The position numbers and the translations under genes are program-made. The notes below the pieces were generated by a model that saw nothing but the letters and a program-made list of their open reading frames with translations, was not told the DNA's origin and did not search any database. 64,000 nucleotides of DNA from Clostridia bacterium (GTDB taxonomy: Bacteria > Bacillota > Clostridia > Christensenellales > Borkfalkiaceae). The stretch lies in the NCBI GenBank assembly GCA_017626305.1, contig JAGAIW010000138.1, positions 62,001 through 126,000 on the forward strand. Direction: 5' to 3'. Positions 8,486 through 14,676 of this stretch are shown here, piece by piece (the first letter of the stretch is position 1; each line of letters opens with the position of its first letter).

Positions 8486-9820
8486 ATGGCAGAAAATTCA
8501 CAGCTTCAAGTCGTTTGGAAACAAATTCGGGAACGGGTGCAAAATATCCTTTCGCCCGCCGTTTATAATACGTTTATCAAGCCGTTAGAGCCTGTGGATA
8601 TTATCGGGCGTAAACTGGTACTCAAAGCCCATTCGGACATGGGCGCGAACGTGCTTGTCAACAAGCACGGCGAAGAACTGCGCGACGCCATTAAAAAGTG
8701 CGAGCTTGGAGTAAGCGATTTCCGTATCGTCGTCGACGGCAGCACGACCTTTACCTTAGACGAAAGCGAAGACGCTTTGGACGCATTTTTGCCGTCCCCT
8801 ATCAATAAAAGCTTTACATTCGATTCGTTCGTCGTAGGTCCAGGGAATAAATTTGTATACGCGGCGGCAAAAGCGGTTGCCGAAGCCCCCGGCGAAACGT
8901 TTAACCCCCTGTTTATCTACGGGGAATCGGGACTTGGGAAAACGCACTTAATGCACGCTATCGCCAACGAGATTGCCAAAAACGCTCCTGAAAAGAAGGT
9001 GCTGTATACCACCTGCGAAAACTTCTTGAACGAGTTTATTTCGTCGATTACGCAAAAGAACGGCGCTAACTTCCGTATGCACTATCGCAACGTAGACGTG
9101 CTTATGATAGACGACGTGCAGTTTTTAAAAGGTCGTATGCAGTTACAGGAAGAGCTTTTCCATACCTTTAACGAGCTGTCGGCGCAAAACAAGCAAATCG
9201 TGCTTACGTCCGACCGTTCGCCTAAGGAAATCGCAACGCTGGAAGATAGACTTCGCACCCGTTTTGAAGGCGGTATGATTGCCGATATCCAACCCCCTTC
9301 CACCGAAACGAAAATCGCCATTTTAAAGAGAAAGGCTTTGGATAGAAAGTGCTCCGTTCCCGACGACGTATTAGAGTTCTTGGCGCAAAATTCAGGACAC
9401 GACGTACGTACGCTGGAAGGTAGATTGACAAAGGTTATTTTCGCCAGCAAGTTGCACGAAGAGCCCATTACCATGACGCTTGCCAAGCTTGCCTTGAACG
9501 AATCGGTGAACGAAGACCAAGAACAGGAAGACGTTACACCCGACAAGATTATCGCGGCGGTATGCTCGTACTTCAAGCAAAAGAAAGAAGACCTTTTGGG
9601 CAAAGGCAAAAAAGCCGACCTTGCCAAAGCAAGACAAATTTGCGCGTATCTTTTATGCGAAATGCTTTCCCTGCCGCTTGTGTCCGTCGGAAAACTGCTT
9701 GGGGGCAGAGATCACACCACCATTATGTACGCAAGAGATAAAATGGAAAAGCTGGAAAAGCTGAACGACCACGTCGCAAAAGAAATCGACGATATCAAAA
9801 ATATCGTATTAAAACAATAA
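8486..9820 (+). CDS. dnaA: Chromosomal replication initiator DnaA
   Basis: AAA+ initiator that binds DnaA boxes and opens the origin. The 444 residues contain domain I (1-80), a short linker, and the AAA+ core with Walker A GESGLGKTH (about 146-154), Walker B VLMIDDVQF (about 205-213) and sensor/arginine-finger region LEDRLRTRFEGG. Domain IV ends with the DnaA signature GGRDHTTIMYARDKM. The start has GTAGGGG upstream. The gene is followed by a hairpin and mnmG, not by dnaN. It runs on the plus strand while most genes in the window run on the minus strand. I found no consensus DnaA-box cluster on either side. Confidence 0.98.
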   Translation: MAENSQLQVVWKQIRERVQNILSPAVYNTFIKPLEPVDIIGRKLVLKAHSDMGANVLVNKHGEELRDAIKKCELGVSDFRIVVDGSTTFTLDESEDALDAFLPSPINKSFTFDSFVVGPGNKFVYAAAKAVAEAPGETFNPLFIYGESGLGKTHLMHAIANEIAKNAPEKKVLYTTCENFLNEFISSITQKNGANFRMHYRNVDVLMIDDVQFLKGRMQLQEELFHTFNELSAQNKQIVLTSDRSPKEIATLEDRLRTRFEGGMIADIQPPSTETKIAILKRKALDRKCSVPDDVLEFLAQNSGHDVRTLEGRLTKVIFASKLHEEPITMTLAKLALNESVNEDQEQEDVTPDKIIAAVCSYFKQKKEDLLGKGKKADLAKARQICAYLLCEMLSLPLVSVGKLLGGRDHTTIMYARDKMEKLEKLNDHVAKEIDDIKNIVLKQ

Positions 9821-9821
9821 A

Positions 9822-9846
9822 AACGGGCGGACGCAAGTCCGCCGTT
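9822..9846 (+). other. Hairpin between dnaA and mnmG
   Basis: A perfect 7-bp GC-rich stem GGCGGAC/GTCCGCC with a GCAA tetraloop (9826-9843), extended by AAC/GTT on the outside. There is no following U-run, so it is more likely an mRNA processing or stability hairpin than an intrinsic terminator. Confidence 0.6.
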
Positions 9847-9863
9847 ACATTTACGGAACGAAT

Positions 9864-11738
9864 ATGAACGCAAACGAACATACTTTTTTAGAATACGCCG
9901 CGCAAGCGGTGGTTGTGGGCGCGGGTCACGCAGGCGTAGAAGCCGCCCTTGCTTTGGCGCGCACGGGTATAAACACCGCCCTTTTAACGCTCAATTTAGA
10001 CAGTATTGCTTTTTTGCCCTGCAACCCGTCTATCGGCGGTACGGCAAAAGGGCATTTGGTGCGCGAGATTGACGCGCTCGGCGGAGAAATGGGCATTAAC
10101 GCCGATAAAACGGCGTTGCAAATCCGTATGCTCAACGTCGGCAAGGGCGCGGCGGTACAGTCTTTGCGCGCACAATCGGATAAAAACGCCTATCACCGTG
10201 AAATGAAACGGGTGTTAGAGCATACCAAAAATTTACGGATTATCCAAGCCGAAGCGTCGGAAATCCTTGTGGAAAACGGGAAATGTACGGGCGTGAAAAC
10301 GACGTACGGCGGAATTATCAGCTGTCAAGCGGTTATTTTATGTACGGGCGTTTACTTGAACGGCGAAACGATTACCGGACACGTCGTACAAAAATCCGGC
10401 CCGAACGGGTTTGCTCCTGCCAACCACTTAACGCAAAGCTTAATAGATATCGGGTTTAACGTGCGCCGTTTCAAGACGGGCACGCCCGCGCGTTTAGACG
10501 GGCGGACGGTGGATTTTTCTAAGTGCGAAATTCAAAACGGGGATACGGATATTTATCCGTTTTCGTTCATGCACGACAAACCGCCTGAAAATAAGCTCCC
10601 CTGCTATCTTACGTACACGAATTTGCGCACGCATGAAATTATCATGGAGAATTTAGACCGTTCGCCGTTATACGACGGAACGATACAATCGACTGGCCCG
10701 CGCTATTGCCCGTCGATTGAAACCAAAGTGGTACGCTTTAAAGACAAGGAACGGCATCAAATTTTCCTTGAACCAGAAGGCGCGGATACCTTGGAAATTT
10801 ACGCGCAAGGGCTTTCCACTTCTATGCCCCACGACGTACAACGCGCTATGTACGCGTCGGTAGCGGGCTTGGAAAACGCCGATATCGTGCGCTACGGCTA
10901 CGCCATTGAATACGATTGTATCGATACGCTGGACGTTTTGCCGACGTTGGAATTTAAAAAGGTGGAAGGCGTTTACACCGCAGGACAAATCAACGGTACT
11001 TCGGGCTACGAAGAAGCGGCGGCGCAAGGACTTATGGCGGGTTTGAACGCGTCGTTAAAGCTCCGCGGACTGCCCCCGTTCGTGCTCCGCAGGGACGAAG
11101 CGTATATCGGCGTACTCATTGACGACCTTGTTACCAAAGGCACGGACGAACCGTACCGTATGATGACTTCGCGCGCCGAACACCGCATTTGTTTACGGCA
11201 GGACAACGCCGATTTCCGCTTGACGGAAAAGGGCTACGCCTGCGGTTTGGTTACCCAAGAGCGGTACGAGCGGTATCTTGCGCGCAAGCAAAAATACGAA
11301 GAATTGCTTGCAAAAATGCGCGAGCGTATTCCGCAAAAGCAAGTAACGGAATTTTTGAAAAATTACGGCTATGAACAGCCGAGCGGCGGCGTTTCCTGCG
11401 CCGATATGTTAAAGCGTTCTATCCCCTTAAAGGACATCATGGCGCATTTTGGGTTATACGGCGAATACTCCAAGGACGTTATCGAAACGGCGGAAATCAC
11501 CGTCAAGTACGAAGGGTATTTAAAGCAAGGCTTAGAACAAATTGAAAAGGCGAAACGCTTGGAAGATAAGGCGTTGCCAGCGGATATCGACTACAATCAA
11601 ATTTTAGGCTTGCGCTTGGAAGCGCGCGAAAAGCTAGAACGGGTGCGCCCGTTTAACCTTGGACAGGCTGGACGGATATCGGGGGTCAACCCTGCGGATA
11701 TCTCCGTACTCATGGTATGGCTGTCTACGAGAAAATAA
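9864..11738 (+). CDS. mnmG: tRNA uridine 5-carboxymethylaminomethyl modification enzyme MnmG (GidA)
   Basis: FAD-dependent partner of MnmE that modifies the wobble uridine of several tRNAs. The 624 residues are full length. The N-terminal FAD-binding motif is VVGAGHAGVEAALALARTG (about residues 17-35). The family stretches CNPSIGGTAKGHLVREIDALGG and GYEEAAAQGLMAGLNA are clear, as is the C-terminal SGVNPADISVLMVWL. GGAACG precedes the ATG. It lies 43 bases after dnaA and could share its transcript. mnmE, which usually stands just upstream, and rsmG/parAB, which often follow, are not in this window. Confidence 0.97.
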   Translation: MNANEHTFLEYAAQAVVVGAGHAGVEAALALARTGINTALLTLNLDSIAFLPCNPSIGGTAKGHLVREIDALGGEMGINADKTALQIRMLNVGKGAAVQSLRAQSDKNAYHREMKRVLEHTKNLRIIQAEASEILVENGKCTGVKTTYGGIISCQAVILCTGVYLNGETITGHVVQKSGPNGFAPANHLTQSLIDIGFNVRRFKTGTPARLDGRTVDFSKCEIQNGDTDIYPFSFMHDKPPENKLPCYLTYTNLRTHEIIMENLDRSPLYDGTIQSTGPRYCPSIETKVVRFKDKERHQIFLEPEGADTLEIYAQGLSTSMPHDVQRAMYASVAGLENADIVRYGYAIEYDCIDTLDVLPTLEFKKVEGVYTAGQINGTSGYEEAAAQGLMAGLNASLKLRGLPPFVLRRDEAYIGVLIDDLVTKGTDEPYRMMTSRAEHRICLRQDNADFRLTEKGYACGLVTQERYERYLARKQKYEELLAKMRERIPQKQVTEFLKNYGYEQPSGGVSCADMLKRSIPLKDIMAHFGLYGEYSKDVIETAEITVKYEGYLKQGLEQIEKAKRLEDKALPADIDYNQILGLRLEAREKLERVRPFNLGQAGRISGVNPADISVLMVWLSTRK

Positions 11739-11756
11739 GATAAAACCACGGATTTA

Positions 11757-12040
11757 GTGGCGTAGCGATAGGGATTTATCACTACGCCACAACTATATTT
11801 GCCTAACGGCAAGCGATATACCTTCGGCGTGATATTTTGCTGTCGCAAAGTGATATTTTCATTTGCGGTGAAAGTTAAGGCAAATATAACTTTGACCGTA
11901 GGTCAAAATATAACGCAATGTACTTGCATATTACTTTTAGCCACACGGCTAAAAATATAACTTATTTTATTATTGCGGTAAAGATAAAGCCCACTACATT
12001 TCGCTTCAAGCGAAGTATAGTGGGCTACACATTTATCTTA
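11757..12040. repeat. Multi-hairpin dispersed repeat, copy 2
   Basis: Second copy of the element at 6960-7235, same orientation, 284 bp. Stems are mostly kept while loops change: GTGGCGTAG/CTACGCCAC outer arms; TTGCC-TAAC-GGCAA; TTTTGC-TGTC-GCAAA; TTTGACC-GTA-GGTCAAA; TTTTAGC...GCTAAAA; CCCACTA...TAGTGGG. The two copies bracket recF–dnaA–mnmG as 4.8-kb direct repeats. Confidence 0.85.
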
Positions 12041-12082
12041 AATTAAAACCTCTATGTCTATTACGGATTTGTGTCCGTAATT

Positions 12083-12400
12083 TTATTTTTTCTTGCGGAA
12101 AATTTTCATAACTTCCGCCGCTATTTCAAACGGCGAAAATGCATTTCTTGGGATACGCCCGTTGTTGATACAAAACAACGGCGTTTCCTTTTGCGCGTTT
12201 TCCGTTTTTATCGGCGTGGCGTTTTGCGTTTCCCTTTCCGCCATTTGCATAGACGGTTGCTCCGTCGGCGGCAAACCTTCTCCGTTGTTTGTATCCGTTC
12301 GGGCAGATGTTTGTAATTGCGGTTTCTCTGCCCGAACAGATTCGGTATGAGAACTTTTATTCCCTTTTATCGCTACTTGTTTCTTTTCATTTTCTTTCAT
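12083..12400 (-). CDS. Hypothetical low-complexity polar protein
   Basis: I do not recognise this 105-residue protein. It is very polar: the first 80 residues are rich in Lys, Glu, Gln, Thr and Asn and look disordered. The C-terminus carries a short amphipathic stretch, FEIAAEVMKIFRKKK. There is no signal peptide or membrane segment. GGGTG stands about 6 bases before the ATG. Two shorter plus-strand readings overlap it but have no better ribosome binding site. It lies between the multi-hairpin repeat and the 12-bp repeat array, so it may be accessory DNA. It could also be non-coding. Confidence 0.4.
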   Translation of the reverse strand: MKENEKKQVAIKGNKSSHTESVRAEKPQLQTSARTDTNNGEGLPPTEQPSMQMAERETQNATPIKTENAQKETPLFCINNGRIPRNAFSPFEIAAEVMKIFRKKK

Positions 12401-12645
12401 TTTTCACCCGATTATCGTATCATACAAATATAAAGCGCCGCCAAAGTACTCTACTATCCGTTGCATATGTCTATTTACATATACAAAAACACACTCCGCT
12501 AATATAATTTCACGTCTAAACCTGTTGCGCTGCTAGACTTAAAACAACACAAGCCGCTAGCGTATAACTTAAATCCACGGCGCTATCCCATCTGCGCGCA
12601 GAGCACCGTCAAACATATCATCCATATAAATGCGGTGCATACAAT

Positions 12646-12812
12646 ATCGTATAGAATATCATATAGAATGTCATATAGAATGTCATATAGAATGTCATAT
12701 AGATGTCGTATAGAATGTTGTATAGAATGTCGTATAGAATGTCGTATAGAATGTCGTATAGAATGTCGTATAGAATGTCGTATAGAATGTCGTATAGAAT
12801 GTCGTATAGAAT
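12646..12812. repeat. Fourteen 12-bp direct repeats (iteron-like)
   Basis: Fourteen head-to-tail copies of a 12-bp unit with consensus GTCGTATAGAAT. The first five are variants ATCGTATAGAAT, ATCATATAGAAT or GTCATATAGAAT, and the fifth is one base short. The seventh is GTTGTATAGAAT; the sixth and the last seven are exact. Every unit contains TATAGA, nearly always TATAGAA. The last unit runs straight into palindrome 1. The homogeneous right end suggests recent expansion there. Confidence 0.9.
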
Positions 12813-12819
12813 ATTCTAT
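12806..12819. promoter_or_regulatory. Palindrome 1, ATAGAA-TA-TTCTAT
   Basis: Perfect 14-bp palindrome. Its left half is the TATAGAA core of the last 12-bp repeat. It is probably a dimeric protein-binding site. Confidence 0.7.
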
Positions 12820-12863
12820 GTATATACAATAGCATACTCCATAGCATTTGTCAAGCAGTTTTT

Positions 12864-12877
12864 ATAGAATTTTCTAT
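12864..12877. promoter_or_regulatory. Palindrome 2, ATAGAA-TT-TTCTAT
   Basis: Same 6-bp arms as palindrome 1 with a TT centre. Its centre is 58 bp from palindrome 1. Confidence 0.7.
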
Positions 12878-12892
12878 ATTTTTCATTAAAAA

Positions 12893-12906
12893 ATAGAAAT
12901 TTCTAT
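12893..12906. promoter_or_regulatory. Palindrome 3, ATAGAA-AT-TTCTAT
   Basis: Perfect 14-bp palindrome with the same arms. Its centre is 29 bp from palindrome 2, exactly half the spacing between palindromes 1 and 2. Confidence 0.7.
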
Positions 12907-12924
12907 ATAATAATGATGTAGGAC

Positions 12925-13170
12925 TTTTGATTTAGGGATAACTTATCCCCTTAGACACGCATATCAATACTGGGGTTGCCTGTATAATAACAAGGCGTTC
13001 CAGCGTTTTTGATTTAGGGGTATTTTATCCACTTAGACACGCATATCAATACTGGGTTTGCCTGTATGACAACAAGGCGTTCCGTCGTTTTTGATTTAGG
13101 GATAACTTATCCCCTTAGACACGCATATCAATACCGGGGTTGCCCGTATGATAACAAGGCGTTCTGGCGT
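12925..13170. repeat. Three tandem 82-bp repeats
   Basis: Copies at 12925-13006, 13007-13088 and 13089-13170, with an exact period of 82. Each starts TTTTGATTTAGGG and contains TTAGACACGCATATCAATAC, GTTGCCYGTATRA and AACAAGGCGTTC. Copies 1 and 3 carry a perfect inverted repeat GGGATAA-C-TTATCCC, which is damaged in copy 2. Copy 2 instead has TTATCCACT, one base from the DnaA box TTATCCACA. Scattered substitutions show that the units are not very recent duplicates. Confidence 0.9.
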
Positions 13171-13321
13171 CATGGAAAAATACCAGCTAGCCTATCGACA
13201 TAAAGCGTTATCGCGAAAATTATCAAATAATGGACTATGGAAAAAGCAATTTGAGCAAATCAAAATAGTTCAAACGTATTGCTTATTACATAAATCAAAC
13301 TGAATAGTATAGGTAGGTTAC

Positions 13322-13537
13322 ATGCAAGTAATGGAATTTAAGGAAATACTTAAATATTTTCTCAAAGAAAACGACTTAACGCAAACGCGTTTTGCCGATA
13401 TTATCGGCGTAAAACAAAGTCAGGTAAGCGAATGGATTAAAGGGAAAGCCAAACCCGGGTATGACATTTTACGGCAAATGTCCAAAGCCTTCTCTATCCC
13501 TGCGGACTTTTGGCTTGGGATTACCGACGAATATTAA
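13322..13537 (+). CDS. Small XRE-family helix-turn-helix regulator
   Basis: A 71-residue protein that is almost entirely one Cro/C1-type helix-turn-helix domain. The turn region is LTQTRFADIIGVKQSQVSEW (about residues 18-37), followed by IKGKAKPGYDILRQMSKAF and ending FWLGITDEY. AGGTAGG stands just before the ATG. It is monocistronic and ends in a strong terminator. Proteins of this type are phage or plasmid repressors, antitoxins or stand-alone regulators; no toxin gene or phage gene is adjacent. The repeats upstream, with palindromic TATAGAA sites, are its most obvious possible targets, but that is inference. Confidence 0.88.
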   Translation: MQVMEFKEILKYFLKENDLTQTRFADIIGVKQSQVSEWIKGKAKPGYDILRQMSKAFSIPADFWLGITDEY

Positions 13538-13540
13538 AAA

Positions 13541-13566
13541 ACCACGGATACGTCCGTGGTTTTTTT
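13541..13566. terminator. Bidirectional intrinsic terminator
   Basis: Perfect 8-bp stem ACCACGGA/TCCGTGGT with a TACG loop. It is followed by TTTTTT on the plus strand and preceded by AAAAAA, so it can end both the XRE gene and the convergent glycosyltransferase. Confidence 0.9.
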
Positions 13567-13588
13567 ATTCAACGCATACATGCTATGC

Positions 13589-14521
13589 TTATTTATCAAA
13601 ATTGATACGCTTATCTATGATATATTTGGGCCTATTTTGCACTTCTCTATAAATCATGGCGGTGTGCATATTTGCAAGGCCTTGACATACGAGAAGAATA
13701 GAAACGAGCCCGCCGATAAACGGGAACAGCCAAGCTGTCAATCCGCCAAAGTCAATACCGCTGCACGCAAGTACGATAAACGTAATCAAACAAGCTGCCG
13801 AGCAAAAGCCGAATAAAAGCCCAAGCTTGATAGGCAAAGTCAGCGTATATTCGGTGTTGGGGAATATCCCCGCCTGCGCCAAGCGCACCATTTTTTTGAC
13901 GGTGTAATGGGTAGAACCCGCCACCCGTTCGGGGCGGTCAAATTCGACGAACGTTTGCTTAAAACCAACCCAACCCGTCTGCGCGCGGAGCAGTCTATCG
14001 TGTTCGTTCATGGAAAGCAGCGTATCCACAACTCTACGGCTGTACAGTTTAAAATCCCCTACGTTTTGGGGCAAATCCAAACCCGTGATTTTACGGGTAA
14101 AGCCGTAAAACAAACTCGCGGTTGCCTTTTTAAACAAGCCGTCGCCGCGGCGTTTGCGACGTTTGCCGTGCACGATATCATATCCTTCTTTCCATTTTTC
14201 AATCATTTGCAAAGCCACTTCGGGCGGGTCTTGCAAGTCGGCGTCCATAGCAATCACCGCGTCGCCGCAAGAGAGCTCCATACCGCAAAGGAGAGCGGCT
14301 TGCTGACCAAAATTGCGTGAAAAGCTACAAACCTTGACTTTATTATCTTGCTCGGCAAGCTCTTCCAAAACGACTTCCGTACCGTCGGTGCTGCCGTCGT
14401 TGACGAAAATTATTTCGTAGTCTTCTTGTAAGGTGGCAAAAAGCGGCGTTACGGCGTTATAGAAAAGCCGTAGCGTTTTTTCTTCGTTATAGGCAGGTAC
14501 GATAATGGAATATTTTGACAT
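13589..14521 (-). CDS. Family 2 glycosyltransferase, GtrB/DPM1-like
   Basis: A 310-residue membrane-associated glycosyltransferase. The GT2 fold is clear: SIIVPAYNEEKTLRLFYNAV, FVNDGSTDGT, then the metal-binding AMDADLQDPPE (about residues 92-102) and the acceptor region GDFKLYSRRV. Two C-terminal membrane helices (about 232-254 and 264-286) match GtrB-type enzymes, which move a sugar from a nucleotide donor to undecaprenyl phosphate. The sugar cannot be told from sequence. It has its own fully consensus promoter and shares a terminator with the XRE gene, so it is probably a single-gene unit. Confidence 0.9.
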   Translation of the reverse strand: MSKYSIIVPAYNEEKTLRLFYNAVTPLFATLQEDYEIIFVNDGSTDGTEVVLEELAEQDNKVKVCSFSRNFGQQAALLCGMELSCGDAVIAMDADLQDPPEVALQMIEKWKEGYDIVHGKRRKRRGDGLFKKATASLFYGFTRKITGLDLPQNVGDFKLYSRRVVDTLLSMNEHDRLLRAQTGWVGFKQTFVEFDRPERVAGSTHYTVKKMVRLAQAGIFPNTEYTLTLPIKLGLLFGFCSAACLITFIVLACSGIDFGGLTAWLFPFIGGLVSILLVCQGLANMHTAMIYREVQNRPKYIIDKRINFDK

Positions 14522-14539
14522 TTTTATTTCTCCGCCTTC

Positions 14540-14568
14540 ATTATACTATACTTAAAAAGCTTTGTCAA
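14540..14568 (-). promoter_or_regulatory. Fully consensus sigma-A promoter for the GT2 gene
   Basis: Minus-strand TTGACA (14568-14563), 17-base spacer, TATAAT (14545-14540). GGCGGAG precedes the ATG a short distance downstream. Confidence 0.88.
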
Positions 14569-14633
14569 CTTTTCACGGGGCAAACGCGAACGGAATTTAG
14601 CCGTTTTATTCCCTTTCCCCCTAAACAATCGAC

Positions 14634-14659
14634 AAAAAACGCCCCTATGCAGGGGCGTT
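14634..14659 (-). terminator. Intrinsic terminator after pnp
   Basis: Nine-base stem AACGCCCCT/AGGGGCGTT with a 4-base loop, followed on the minus strand by a run of T (14639-14634). It lies 17 bases after the pnp stop. Confidence 0.9.
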
Positions 14660-14676
14660 TTCCATATTTTTTGATA

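Larger units (their letters stand above)
12401..13321. other. Gene-free 0.9-kb repeat-rich region
   Basis: No gene is supported across 920 bases. The first 245 bases show no structure that I can name. After that come the 12-bp direct repeats (12646-12812), three palindromes (12806-12906) and three 82-bp tandem repeats (12925-13170). About 150 AT-rich bases then lead up to the XRE gene. Confidence 0.75.

Noticed and set aside
12093-12350. Plus-strand gene opposite the low-complexity hypothetical gene
   Set aside because: No convincing ribosome binding site or recognisable protein features; the minus-strand reading is slightly better supported.
12635-12832. Open frame encoding a repeated IECR/MSYR peptide
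   Set aside because: It is a translation of the 12-bp repeat, which keeps any frame open because 12 is a multiple of three; there is no ribosome binding site.
12925-13170. CRISPR array
   Set aside because: The whole 82-bp unit is conserved with scattered changes; there is no short repeat with unique spacers, and no cas gene is near.
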